64,000 nt of DNA from Impatiens glandulifera. Taxonomy: Eukaryota > Streptophyta > Magnoliopsida > Ericales > Balsaminaceae. Below the pieces are notes generated by a model. That model was not told the DNA's origin and ran no database searches. It worked only from the letters and a program-made list of their open reading frames with translations. A program made the position numbers and the translations under genes. Each line of letters opens with the position of its first letter. The first letter of the stretch is position 1. Positions 1 through 10,779 of this stretch are shown here, piece after piece. The stretch lies in NCBI RefSeq assembly GCF_907164915.1, contig NC_061863.1, positions 6,874,340 to 6,938,339 on the forward strand, written 5' to 3'.

Positions 1-609
1 TATTTTGTGTAGGCATATCATGACTGTGTTGAAAAAATGAGGGTGAATGAGGTACCAATGTATTATATAATGGACCGGTGGCGTAAAGATATTAAACGTG
101 GGTATCAAAATATCACCAGCATTTATGATTCAGATATGTCTGTTGAAGAAAAAAAACGTCACAATAGTCTAACTCGATTGATGCAAGAGGTTCAACAAGT
201 TGGAGTAAAATCTGAAGTCAGTTGTTCTTTTTGGATGAACGGAATAAAAGGCTTGATGAAACAGTTTATGTCACTTAATCATGGAAGCACTAAAGCATCT
301 AAAGACCAAAGCACAGAAGCATCTCCATCTCCCGCTACATCCATTTTGATACACTCTCCTAACAAAGTTAGAAGTCGAGGACGATCACCAACAAAGAGGA
401 AACAATCTTTAATTGAAAAAATCCCCAAGACTTCGAGATCAAAAAAGAAGGGAAATACGGCCACAACATCTACAGTTTTGGATTCAACACAACAACAACA
501 ACAGCAATGGAATGATCCACTTTCAACTCAATTATCCTTCACATCACTTTTGTCCTCTCAAGTATATGTCGAAGATAATGCGTGTGGGGATAACATTCAA
601 CGAAGATAG
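1..609 (+). pseudogene. FAR1/MULE-type transposase, C-terminal fragment with frameshift
   Basis: This is the C-terminus of a Mutator-like/FAR1-family transposase, cut by the window edge. Bases 2-37 read ILCRHIMTVLKK, the end of the SWIM zinc finger (the C and H ligands of CRH). The frame then meets TGA at 38-40. Shifting one base in the A run at 32-37 restores MRVNEVP and YIMDRWRKDIKRGY, the usual FAR1 segment after the finger. So one A has probably been lost from the run. The tail to the stop at 607-609 is low complexity: a basic SP/RSP/KRK stretch that could act as a nuclear signal, then poly-Gln. It converges on the ULP1-like gene at 939-5299, an arrangement seen in Kaonashi-type MULEs carrying ULP-like genes. 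A domesticated FAR1 gene is less likely in this context. The catalytic DDE core lies outside the window. Confidence 0.75.
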
Positions 610-893
610 TATTTATTTGATCATGTTGTTGTCACTTTGAATAATTTTACATTTTTATCATATCTTTAACGAAGATAGTACTTATTTGATCATGTTGTTG
701 TCACTTATTTTTGTCCCGAAATAACATTTCGGGTCCCGAAACCACCCATTTCAAGTCCCGAAACAACATTTCGGGACCCGAAAAATGTTGGTTTATACTT
801 TATACTTACTTTAAATTTATGATCATGTTTTTTAACTCATATTATACTTGGTTTTCTTGGTTTATACTTTATACTTACTTTAAATTTATTATA
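596..893. repeat. Short tandem duplications between the convergent MULE genes
   Basis: About 40 bases starting ACGAAGATAGTA at 600 recur at 669. A second pair, GGTTTATACTTTATACTTAC, occurs at about 790 and 858. Both lie in the spacer between the two transposon genes and flank the first palindromic minisatellite patch. Confidence 0.7.
713..786. repeat. Palindromic minisatellite, patch A (intergenic)
   Basis: Three to four units of a degenerate ~22-bp repeat built around the palindrome TTTCGGGWCCCGAAA with a short CA-rich spacer. The patch lies between the convergent 3' ends of the transposase and ULP-like genes. The same unit recurs in two introns of the ULP-like gene. Confidence 0.8.
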
Positions 894-938
894 ATTGAAG
901 ACTAGAAAATAATTGAAGACAAAAATGTACTAAATTAA

Positions 939-3900
939 TTAAAGGTCGCTCTTTAGATACAACTTATACGTTTCAGGACAATCTTCTTTTAAAATTTCCA
1001 GAAACTTATTTAAGACGTTCTTCAGATTTTGGTTCAAACTTGAACGGATGATCATTGCGGCGTATTTGACTCGCAAAGTTTCAATCATTCCCTTTGCCTA
1101 AAAAAAATGATAATTCAGCGGTTATTTATTAAAGATTTGTTAAACAAATAAAATGTGAAAATATGTAACTTACATTTTTTTTGCTTATAGCACATTCCCA
1201 ATTTGCATCGCCAATGTAAGTATGAATATGTCTCATGCAGTATATTGCGCAATCCGTTTTATTTGAACTGTCTTGCCAATGTAAATTCAAAACATTGACC
1301 GGGAATTGGGCAATTTGGGTTGAGATCTCTTGGTCGATAGTATTAAAGTACTCCACAACGTTTTCTACCTGTTTTACAAAAGAAGTTAATAAACATAAAC
1401 ACTTTAACATACATTATGTGTAAAAAAACACTTCAACAATACTAGTTTCCGAATTGTGACATATTTATGTTCCCATTCTATATCTGGGTCCAGTGGGAGG
1501 TTGTCGAGGACTTCAATTACTTTCTTCGCAATATTGATGACAACAACATAATAATGACTTTCGTATAAAAATGGGAAAAATATCTGTAAAAATATCACCA
1601 AGATTCAGATGACATATATGAGCAAGAATAAGTATTTAATATAAGCATATTGGACTTACCAGATTAGCAGTTTTCATGTCTTCGGGTGTTATTTTGAAAA
1701 TTCTCATTTCTTCAATCATTTTGTCAATAAAAAGGTCTTTCGTTCTCCAAAAGCCCTGCAAATTAAATTAACATGACAATAAGACAATTGGTTTATACAA
1801 CAATGAAAGATATAGAGACTTACCGTAAGGACAGTTGAAAAAACGATTTTCTCTTCGGAGGATAATTGGCAGTGCATTGTGATCATGTTTGCCCACACAT
1901 CAATAATACCACTTTCAACATGGCATCTATTTTTCATGGATTGAAATTGCTCTATGTTGATATTGGTATGCTCGGATACATACACTACTTCCTTCCTGAA
2001 ACCACATAAAGAAGAAATGAAGTTAAAAAAATACCCATTTCGGGACAAGAAACACCCATTTCGGGACAAAAAACATCCCTTTTGGGAAAAGAAACACCCC
2101 TTTCGGGACAAGAAACACCCCTTTCGGGACAAGAAACCACACATTTCGAGACAAGAAACACCATTTCGGGTCCTGAAAGCACCCATTTCGGGTCTCGAAA
2201 GCACCAATTTCAGATCCCGAAAGCACACTTTCAGGTCCATAAACCACACTTTCAACATAGTATAACCAACATCAACTAAGAAAGATTGATTTACCTCGCA
2301 TTCTCATCAACTTTATTTTCAAAAATGAATCCCAAAACGACTTCATCCCAGTAATCTATCTTGACAAAATCGAAGAAAACTTGATTTCTTTGCTTGTTCT
2401 TGATCAAATATTGACATTGAAGGCGTGGTGGAATTTTCATGACTTCGAGGGGATATTTCCTAGGTTTTTTTACCAATTTTCTTCCTTTCAACACCGCTAG
2501 AGGAATTTCTTGACCACCCTCTTTTTGTACCACCAAATCATGTCCAACTTCATGAATTTGGGCAGACTCGAAGTTCTTCGGCTTGTCCTGCGTCATATAT
2601 GGAGATTTAAGGTGTGCTGGAACTTTCATTTGTCGCACGGGATTTTTCCTTCTTTTTCTTGGAGCCACCTCTTTTCCATCGTTCTCAATGTGACACCCCT
2701 CATCATTTTGAGCAGCAGCCTCCTTGTCACCGGCCTCATCAAGACCCAGCTCCTTGTCAGCGGCCTCATCAAGACCCACCTCCTTGTCAGCGGCCTCATC
2801 AAGACCCTCCTCATTTTGAGCAGCAGTCTCATCTTTGTCACACCGCTCTTCAGATGGTGTTTGATCCTTGAAGTATTTATGCATGGCATCCCTGAAAAGT
2901 TTATTCTTGTCCATTGCTCTGTAAATGATGTGCATGGCGTTGTCATACAATGGCGTTACATCCCAGCCTGAACTTAAAGATTCCATTTTTCTCATGGCTT
3001 TTTCAAGCATCACTGTACATTTCGTAACGCACACCAAATTCTCTGTAAAAGTTATTCTATCAAAGTCCGGAGCTGGTGACCTCTTCCGAGGTGGTGACCT
3101 ATTCCTAGGTTTTGCTGCTGCTGCCGCCGCCTTTGGGGTCTTAGACACCCCATCATTCATATCATCCTCCTCGTTCTCCCCCTCCTCGTTCTCTCCGAAA
3201 TCATTATCCTCGTTGTTGCTCTCCTCCCACATCCCCGGTAGTGGAATGCGTCCCAGAACGCTTTCACGTCTGAATCCTCCATTATCAAACTCTGTATCCA
3301 GCCTAAACTTCAACGTTGTGTCATTCCAACATGACAGTATAGGAAATCGTCGCTCACTAACTCCTCCCAGTTCAGGGTTGCTCACCCTATACACGTAGCA
3401 TAGCTGAAAACATACATATGTTAAAACTAAATATTTTTGAAAACATGAAAATGAATTATTGATAACTTACGATAAAGAACGTATGTGGTCCTTGGAAATG
3501 TCGTTTTTCATTCTCCTTCACTTTTGCGCATGATTGAACTAATCCTTCAAGTACAAATTTGCACCAATTGAACTTCTTGATATTGTCAACATCTGAAATA
3601 GATTTCAAAATTCTATACCTGCAAATGAAAAAAAACATTTTTGAGGATTATTTAACAATACATATTTGTTGTCATGCAATTGAAAATAATAGAAATGAGA
3701 TATACCTGGATAGGTTACCTAGGTGATCACACCAGAGAAAGCAACTGACAACAAATAATACGAAGTCTATCTTGAAATTGTTGTCAGCAACTTTGTTCTC
3801 AATGATTTTGATCGGCATAACAGTCGCTAAAGGAGCGCCATTATCAGGGTTACCCCATCGAGTCCTAAATGACTTCAACTTGTCATCAGTCTCGTTATTC

Positions 3901-5299
3901 TGATATTCTACAATGTCCAGCTCCCCTCTGGGGAGACCCAATACCATATGAACGTCCTCTTCTTCGATTTTCACTTCCTCGCCATTCTCTAGGGTGAATA
4001 AACATTTATTGCAGTCAAATTGTCTGACTAGATAACGAGAGATCTCTCCGTGGCATTTTGAAAGCGATAATGAAAGTAGATCGCCAAAGCCTATTGACTT
4101 CACAACATCTTTTTGTTCCTTAGAAAACATTTGAAGAAGATTGAAAAGGCCACTAGACGATGTCCTAGTTAAAAACAAGTTGTGGGGGGCTGCTTTGGGA
4201 GCTGTTGCTCTGGGGGATTTGGGAACTGCTTTGAAGCGGCTTTGGGAGCTGGTTCGGGAGTTGATTCTTGGACATTCCTTTTACGTTTATTTGCCCTACA
4301 AAAACAAAAGATAAACATTTAAAAACCCATGAAGCAAATAATCACATAAATGAAGCAATTCGGGTCCCGAAACCATCCCTATCGGGTCCCGAAACACCCT
4401 TTCGGGTCCTGAAACCATCTATTTCGGGTTCCGAAACCATCCATTCCGGGTCCTGAAACACCCTTTCGGGTCCCAAAACTATCCATTTCGGGACACTACA
4501 TTCAGCCAAACATAATATTATAGCACTTTCTGGTCTCGAAACCATTCATTTCGGGTCCCGAAACCATCCATTTTGGGTCCCGAAACCACACTTTCGGGAC
4601 CCTAAATTCAGCCAAACATGAAGTTATCCAACTTTCGGGTCTAGAAACCTATCATTCGGGTCCAAAAACCACACTTTCGGAACCCTAAATTCAGCCAAAC
4701 ATGAAGTTATCCAATTTTCGGGTCCCGAAACATATCATTTCGGGTCCCGAAACCACATTTTCTGGACCATAAATTCAGCCAAACATGTTATAATCCTACT
4801 TTCGGGACCCATAACACCCTATTTCGGGTTCCGAAACCTATCATTTCGGGTCTCGAAATCACACTTTCAGGACCCTAAATTCAGCCAAACATAATATAAT
4901 AGCACTTTCAGGTCCCGAGATCACACTTTCAGGACCCTAAATTCAGCAAATACACAATAATTTTAGTTTTCGGGACCCATAATTCAACCAAACACAATTA
5001 AATCATATTTTCGGGTCACGAAAACTTTGTTTCGAGGACCATAATGCAACAAATACACAATAATCATAGTTTTCCTTAACCCTAACCGCAAAACCCTAAT
5101 CCTAACCGCAAAACCCTAACCCTACGATTCTAAAAGAGAATATGTCTTATTTACCTTGTCCTTGGAGATCTAGGAGATCTTGGAGTCTTGCATGGAGATT
5201 TACCTGGACCACCAGCCTGAAAAGAAAATATTACGAAATGAACATGAAGGCGGACGATTCTGAAACTAAAATATTAAAGAATGAGAAGTGTCTTACCAT
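939..5299 (-). CDS. Transposon-borne ULP1-like (C48) cysteine protease, 10 exons
   Basis: Predicted exons on the minus strand: 5299-5297, 5216-5155, 4209-3706, 3618-3471, 3403-2295, 1995-1824, 1755-1660, 1583-1443, 1368-1174, 1097-939. All junctions are GT-AG and phases agree, giving 2,589 nt (862 aa). The C-terminal ~220 residues carry a SUMO-protease-like triad: His708 (SHYYVVVI), Asp725 (EVLDNL), Cys785 (TDCAIYC), with Gln777 as possible oxyanion residue; the usual Gly after Cys is Ala. The middle is acidic with a GLDEAADKE repeat and basic patches; the N-terminus is SP/RSP-rich. VHMVLGLPRG resembles the conserved segment of plant transposon ULP-like proteins. The start ATG is the last codon of exon 1, directly before GTAAG. 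Using the acceptor at 4296 instead of 4210 breaks the frame, so I chose 4210. Family knowledge points to a Kaonashi MULE passenger; a deSUMOylating role is inferred. Confidence 0.75.
2030..2260. repeat. Palindromic minisatellite, patch B (intron 5 of the ULP-like gene)
   Basis: About ten tandem units of 20-22 bp with TTTCGGG and CCCGAAA arms; several have drifted to TTTCGGGACAAGAAA. They fill most of the intron 1996-2294. Short ORFs on both strands here are produced by the repeat and are not genes. Confidence 0.85.
4350..5060. repeat. Palindromic minisatellite, patch C, with higher-order structure (intron 2)
   Basis: Units of the same TTTCGGGTCCCGAAA repeat alternate with a ~38-bp segment containing AAATTCAGCCAAACA. 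That segment occurs eight times, near 4499, 4604, 4685, 4768, 4873, 4933, 4980 and 5040. Several spacings differ by about 22 bases (roughly 60, 82 and 104), so the array appears to be the 38-bp segment plus a variable number of 22-bp units. Confidence 0.8.
5074..5126. promoter_or_regulatory. Telo-box-like repeat near the ULP-like gene 5' end
   Basis: A 20-bp unit, CCTAACCGCAAAACCCTAAT, occurs at 5081-5100 and again (last base changed) at 5101-5120. AAACCCTAA is the plant telo-box, common near 5' ends of growth-related genes. Here it sits in intron 2 next to exon 2. It is not a telomere tract, since the CCCTAAA unit is not in an exact array. Confidence 0.5.
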
Positions 5300-5535
5300 T
5301 TTCGATCGAAAGAAGAAAGTAGAAGTCGGGATGCCGGAGAGAAAATCGCCAGAGAAGGCGCCGGTTCGTTCGCCGGAAGTGATAAATGAAAAGAAGAAAG
5401 AGAGGGAAGAAGAAAGAAGGGAAATGGAAACTGAAACGTTTTAATTTTTTTTATTTTTTTTTTCTCTCCTAACTGGCAAAGCCACGTAGGATTCGTGGCT
5501 TTGCTTTCGCTAACCCTTCGTTGAGAATATCATTT
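5300..5535 (-). promoter_or_regulatory. 5' leader/promoter of the ULP-like gene with an 11-bp inverted repeat
   Basis: Sequence upstream of the ATG is purine-rich on the plus strand (a CT-rich leader on the gene strand), then T-rich. At 5476-5486 and 5494-5504 lie perfect 11-bp inverted arms, GCAAAGCCACG and CGTGGCTTTGC, with a 7-base loop. This could belong to the MULE end. The partner end is outside the window, so a terminal inverted repeat cannot be confirmed. Confidence 0.4.
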
Positions 5536-5539
5536 CTCA

Positions 5540-6015
5540 TTTATATTATATAGAAAATAGCATACCATAAAATATCGACGAGTCACAGTATACCCTAAAA
5601 ATTGTAAGGTATAGTACCCATACTAAAAACTATTGATACAATAAAAATATGAGATTTTCAAAATTTCGATATATACGAAAATAATATTTATAAATAAATA
5701 AATAAATAATGACTAATAAAATTATAATAATTAAGTTTGAATTTATATTTAAAAAATTATATTCACACAATTATTATAATTTTTTACACCATCATCGATT
5801 AGTCAACTAATCTTAGTAAATTGATTTATTTATCGAAATAGATTTAAGGTTCAACTCTTAATTTATTTATTTTATCAATCTAATCTTAACAAAAATATTT
5901 TATTCTTTAAAATTTTTTAATGTTAATTCAATTATAGAGACTTAATTTTTAAAAATCAAAATAAAATATAATTCGGTATAAATAATATAATACTAAAATT
6001 TTAGTATATCATCAA
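5540..6015. other. AT-rich stretch, possible old non-autonomous element
   Basis: No gene. GGTATA/TATACC-type short motifs cluster near both ends (about 5565-5625 and 5970-6005) around an AT-rich core. This resembles the hAT-like elements elsewhere in the window, but I cannot define termini or a target duplication. Confidence 0.3.
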
Positions 6016-6544
6016 TATTCTATATGATTGTGTTCCGAGTTAATCTGTAATTGAGGTTAATAGTTTTTTATCTCAAAGACCAAGACTAAATCTATTATTC
6101 AAAGGGCAACGAAAGAGTTAGGAGAACAAGAAGTCAAGAGTTATAGAAAAAAAAGACGAAACAAGGATGAGAAGAGAATATTCCTAATATGTCTAACAGT
6201 CCGAGGATTGAAGACGACAAGGAGAATAAAAAATACAGTAAGCTAAACTTTTCACAATCTTATTTATATTTGTAATTGAGGGTGAGTTCAGTTTATATAT
6301 GAGCCAAATCCACAAAAATATTCAATTATAACTGCTCAAAGAGAGAAAAATGATTTAACCAAATGTGGTTTGCAAATAACAGAAATTGAAACAGATAGAT
6401 AATCAACCATAACTGTCCAGGATTGTAGCATTATCTGCCCTCTTCAAATATTTGCCGTCCTCGACGAAGAGACCGTGGCCTAGTCTGCCTCCAAACCATG
6501 TCCAACCTCCAATTTCTAAAAGACTATTTTTCCTTGCTGTAACT

Positions 6545-7275
6545 ATTTAATGCGTTCTGAGTTATTTTTAGTAGGGCAGTAAGGGGTCAGGCTATGAAAT
6601 CATAATTTTTGATAAACCTTTCATAACATCCTTTCAATTGTTTTATTGATTGTGGAACTGGCCATGTCCTTATTACCTCCAACTTTTTCGGGTCAATAGT
6701 CACTCCATTTTCATTCAATATATGGCCCATGTAGAAAATTTGTCTACACTCTAAGCTACATTTCCTTTTTGTTAAGGAATAACCTTTGTTGCTAAGACTT
6801 AGTGTAGATATAAGAAGAACTCATTCCAGCTCAAACTATACACTAGGATGTCATCGAAAATCCAGTACAAGTCCTTCTAGATCAGCACCACAAGGGCAAC
6901 AAAAAAGTCTTGGCTTCTAATTACTCCCATGATCAGAATATCATTTACTAATTGCTCAATTTTTGTCTTTTGTAGGGCAGAGTACCAGTATGAGCACAAA
7001 CACACAATTTTTGTGTCTTCTTTTAGTGGGATTCGATGATGTTTTAACCTGACTGATGGTAGGTCTTCAGGTTGTTGGAATAAAGTGTTGAAGTCTTCGA
7101 GTAGTCGTTTGAGATCCTCAAAAATCTCTTCTAATGTTATTGTGATAAGTGAAACAAATTGGCCTTCATGCTTAATTCTTATTTGCACCATGGCAGCAAC
7201 ACTGTATTTCTTTAATGACTTCTCTAGTTGGTAGTCTTGTATTAGGTTGATCTGTGAATGAGGTATACCTTGCAA
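6545..7275 (-). pseudogene. Ty3/gypsy reverse transcriptase remnant
   Basis: Visible motifs in order are HHRIPLKED followed by IEQLVNDILIMGVIRSQ (the typical RT start), FDDILVYS near 6850 (the catalytic F-DD motif), and GHILNENGVTIDPKK with IRTWPVPQSIKQLKG near 6640-6720 (the thumb). Stops and frame changes interrupt the chain, so no functional enzyme is encoded. Confidence 0.85.
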
Positions 7276-7381
7276 AATAATGATTCTCCCTTGCTTTTCA
7301 AAAGAGAGAGTTAGTTTTTCAAAATTTCAGGATGAAGGGCCTAAAGTAATCAATCACTCGATGCCATCACAATATCGTACC

Positions 7382-7597
7382 CTACCATGGTAAATACATC
7401 ATATATGTTTGATAATCATTTCTCTCTATTGACCATTTTAGGTCTTGGCAATTGATGGAGCATAATATGTTAGAGTCATCTGTCACTCGAATCGATAACA
7501 CCTGGGTGGGCAAGGTATTGTTATTTATTTTCTTCATAATCCTACTATTTATGAAGTTATGAGTGTTGCATGTATCAATCAGGCTCGCCACCAGCAA
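7382..7597 (-). pseudogene. Ty3/gypsy aspartic protease remnant
   Basis: LIDTCNTHNFIN corresponds to the retroelement protease site, usually LIDSGSTHNFI. The DSG/DTG catalytic triplet is changed to DTC, so activity is unlikely. It lies between the gag and RT remnants on the same strand. Confidence 0.75.
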
Positions 7598-7779
7598 GTT
7601 ATCGATCTTGTCAAGGATTTAGAGTGTCTGAAAATTATTAGAACTGATCAATGCATGTAAGACAATGGCAGACTCTTACACTACATCAGGCTGCACAGGA
7701 AAAGAATTATCAAGAACAGGCTTTGTGGTGACTTTATGGAAACCTGGTAAATCTTCTTGGTCATTAGTTGAGACCATGA

Positions 7780-8652
7780 ACAATTTTGATTTGCACATGT
7801 GGTTGGGTTCCCACTTTTTATTGCAAGTGTAATAGAGACATTTTTTCATATTTCATCCATTACAATAGGGTCTATTTGCTTCATGTGGTCATGGTTTATG
7901 CTAGAAGAAGACGCACATCAGAGATTTGACTTGAGATCGGTGGTTCGGTTGGTTCTTGGCTAGACCGTGTTAACATTGGATGCTCTGTTAAACAACGGTG
8001 GTTTAGCGCTATACAAATGCCCAATGCTCAATAAGGTCTTGAATGTCACTTCTTGGAACTTGGTCATCGACATGACTTTCATTTAAGGATCTAAAAAACC
8101 GCAGTCTGATAACATTTGCGATTTCCTTCCTCAATCCGAACATGTAGCAATCTATAACATACTCCCTAAACATACTATGCAATTTTTGGGAAATTGACAT
8201 TTTTCAGAGATTGTATTCTTGGACAAAATTGACCTGTTTTAGATGCATCAGTTGTCTCATGAGAGTATCATGTATGGAAGGACCGAACTGCAACAAGAGG
8301 TCTCTCTTGAACACGTCCCACGTCATGGATGCTCTAATCTTACGTTTCTGAATAATGACCTATACCACATTCTGACATCACCAATAAAATGGATGGAAGC
8401 GATGTCAAGTTTAGTTGCATTAGTAGTCCTGTCCACCCTAAAAAACTGCTAAACAAATATTAGCTAACCCTCCACATCTGTTCCATTGAGTTGAGGGAAA
8501 TCAACATTGGTGAGCCGAGTTGGAGAACATACCAGGTGTTGATGGAAGAGCCTATCGAGGGGAGGGCCATGGTGAGCAACATCAACAAAAGCCCTAGGAC
8601 GGGGCCATTCGATTAAAGCATCAATCTTAGCTTGTTTTCGTATTTGTATCAT
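7780..8652 (-). pseudogene. Ty3/gypsy gag remnant with zinc-knuckle segment
   Basis: Separate open pieces at 8652-8464 and 8200-8009 resemble retroelement gag (MFREYVIDCYMFGLRKEIAN in the second). Near 7780-7840 the strand reads YYTCNKKWEPNHMCKSKLF, the CCHC-type knuckle before the protease. The pieces are in different frames with stops between. Confidence 0.7.
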
Positions 8653-8992
8653 CGAGTTAAATTTGCAATAGAGGTTAAAGTTTTGATCTCAAGGAACAAA
8701 TCTTAAATTGCTAATGTTTAGCATACAAACTTTTTTTTATATATATATATAAAATGAGTACCCACCTGGAATGTCAAATGTGATTTCTAAGGCTTCTAAA
8801 ATTGTAAAATAAAACTAAAGTTATTATTTAATTTCTTTTGATAATTGTCCTATTTATGAGGGGAATTGTCCAAGATCACTTAATTATTTGATAATTGTTC
8901 TACATAACTAGGGTTTTACTTCTCTCCTAGGGTTTTACTTTTCATCATTTTAGGGGTTTTGTAAAGTGGAGAGAAAAGCAGAAGAAGAAGAC
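8653..8992 (+). promoter_or_regulatory. SWIB gene promoter with telo-boxes
   Basis: TAGGGTTT occurs at 8909-8916 and 8928-8935, with a third imperfect copy TAGGGGTTT at 8951-8959, all within 90 bases of the SWIB start codon. Paired telo-boxes are typical of promoters of housekeeping, translation-related and nuclear-encoded organelle genes. The rest of the interval is AT-rich with a short TA run near 8740. Confidence 0.6.
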
Positions 8993-10779
8993 ATGGCGAC
9001 TGGTAATGTGTTTGGGAAGTTATTCGGGCCTCTAATGGCTGCCGCTAAGAGTTCCGCTTCACAGACGGCTGTCGCTAAGAGTTCGTCTTCTGAGACGGCT
9101 GTTTCCGCCACGAAAACTGCTCCCCGTCTGGTTGGTATCCTGAAGCCGGTGAAGGTATCTCCTGCCCTCGCTAACTTCCTCGGCGTTACTGAGGCCTCTC
9201 GAACTGATGCTGTACGTAAGATTTGGCAGCACATCAAACAGAACAATCTACAGGTTTCCATTTCTCTTATCTTATTTACAGTTTTTTTTTTCTTTTTCTG
9301 TTCTATCATTTCATTTCTTCGTTTAAGCGTAAACTGAACCTGAACCTTAACTTAATCTGTATTGTAAACATTAGCAATTTGCAACATGGTAAAGGGACAA
9401 ATTTCCCTTTTTTATGGAAAAATGAAAAACGTTGGACCAATCATCTGAATATTTGAGAAATCATCTGAATAGAAAGAAAGTCTGTTCTTCAGTCGTGTAC
9501 CACTTTCTTTTATTATCTTACAAGCCTAGAACACAAAAAACAAACATCTTTAAACTAAATAGCACTAGGGTTGTAAACTAGCCGGGCCAAAGCTGACCAT
9601 TTTCAGGCTCGAGCACGGCTCGATTAGCATATATTCGGGCTAGAGCTCGATTCGAGTTATCAGACTCGAGCTTGACTTGTATGTATGTATTTATTTGGGC
9701 GCACTCGTGCGGGGCTTGATCTTGACTCGTTAAGAGCTCGTTTACAACATACTTCAATCTTTTGGGTTATTAAATATTAATTTATTAATAAATATTATTA
9801 TATTAATTAATTTTAAACAGGGTTTTAAACGAGCCTCTAAAGGAACATGTTCGTCATCCCATTAACGAGCTCTAAACAAATATGTTTGTTCGTGAGCTGA
9901 CGAGCCGAATATCTAAACGCTCTAGCTTGGCTCGTTTAAAATTTTAAACTTTTAAACAATTTTGAGCTTAGCTAGTTAAGACTAATGAACGAGCTCCAAC
10001 GAGATTCGAATAGCTCGCTCTGTTCATTTATGATCCAAATGAACAAAAACAAGCTAATGTATGCCTTAAGTGGTCAAAGTAAAAGAAAATCCTAGCCATA
10101 ACAAAGAAGTTGAATGTATTCGATGTCAAAATGGCTGAGTCAATTGCAGATTCTCCATTTGGTCAAGTAGAGACATCTTCAACTGCTGCCATTGAATTAA
10201 TTTAGTCTGTTAATTTTTCTTTTCCATTGATGAATCTTAAACTTACAATTGTTGTCTATTTATTTGACTTTTTACTGATCTGTAGTCCTTTGTAAGGATT
10301 TAGGATTGAGTTTATCTTGGGGAAACTGCAAGAATTTGTATAAATGGCATTCCTCTATAGCTGTTTAGACCTTATAGGAGATAGAAATGAGGAATGATTT
10401 ATCTCGGGGTTGATATTTGACCTCTTTATCTTCTGTTTAATTTAATTTCTTTGTTTACTTAAGCTTTATGTTCTTCATTTTACTTGAGCTCATTTGGAAA
10501 CCTTTCTGGAGCTAGTTCAAATCCAAACTGAATTCCTGATCTAGTTCCAGAAAATGTTAAGTGTTTGGCCCGAAAACACACAAGGCCTATAGATTAATGG
10601 TATTGGTTATATTTTCCAAGTTTTCCTAAATGTGGATCATTACGATTGTATTGCAGAATCCAGAAAACAAGAAGGAGATATTTTGTGATGAGAAGTTGAA
10701 GACAATATTTGAGGAGAAAGACAAAGTGGGGTTTCTCGAGATTGCTAAATTGTTGAAACAACATTTTGTAAAATCTTAG
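8993..10779 (+). CDS. SWIB/MDM2-domain protein, two exons
   Basis: Exons 8993-9253 and 10657-10779 join across a GT-AG intron (CAG|GTTTCC; TTGCAG|AATCC) into a 127-residue protein. Residues about 45-125 form a SWIB domain: LVGILKPVKVSPALANFLG, RTDAVRKIWQHIKQNNLQ across the junction, then NKKEIFCDEKLKTIF and a C-terminal LKQHF. The N-terminus is rich in Ala, Ser and Lys, with a partly duplicated AKSS-TAV segment. In plants, short stand-alone SWIB proteins like this are often organelle-targeted or nuclear; the N-terminus would fit a transit peptide, which is inference. The length matches the short SWIB family. A hAT-like element occupies the intron. Start chosen at the first in-frame ATG, just after the telo-boxes. 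Confidence 0.92.
9566..10037. mobile_element. hAT-like non-autonomous element in the SWIB intron (GCTCG motif)
   Basis: Starts TAGGGTTGTAAAC and has repeated GCTCGAG/GAGCTCG motifs near both ends, around an AT-rich core. It is related to the element at 42304-42972. A target duplication is not visible, so the right boundary is approximate. Confidence 0.6.

Larger units (their letters stand above)
6029..8652 (-). mobile_element. Degenerate Ty3/gypsy LTR retrotransposon
   Basis: Reading on the minus strand, gag remnants (8652 to about 7780), a protease remnant (7597-7382) and reverse transcriptase (7275 to about 6545) follow in Ty3/gypsy order, broken by many stops and frameshifts. RNase H and integrase are not visible. 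A TATA-like ATATATAAACTGAAC on the minus strand near 6280 suggests part of the 3' LTR at roughly 6029-6420. If so, an internal deletion joined RT to the LTR. No 5' LTR or primer-binding site was recognised. Confidence 0.8.

Noticed and set aside
713..786. CRISPR-like array of palindromic repeats (also at 2030-2260 and 40230-41394)
   Set aside because: Repeats lack unique spacers, the context is eukaryotic, and the arrays lie in transposon introns or termini.
1954..2279. Overlapping ORFs on both strands (65-180 codons)
   Set aside because: They are produced by the ~22-bp palindromic repeat and overlap an intron of the ULP-like gene.
2510..2971. Plus-strand ORFs opposite the ULP-like exon 5
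   Set aside because: Shadow frames of the repeated acidic coding segment on the minus strand.
5074..5126. Interstitial telomere
   Set aside because: Only two telo-box-bearing 20-bp units with CCGC spacers, not a CCCTAAA array.
9566..10037. Alternative SWIB exons in the intron
   Set aside because: The SWIB domain is complete across the two called exons, and the intron interior is transposon-like.
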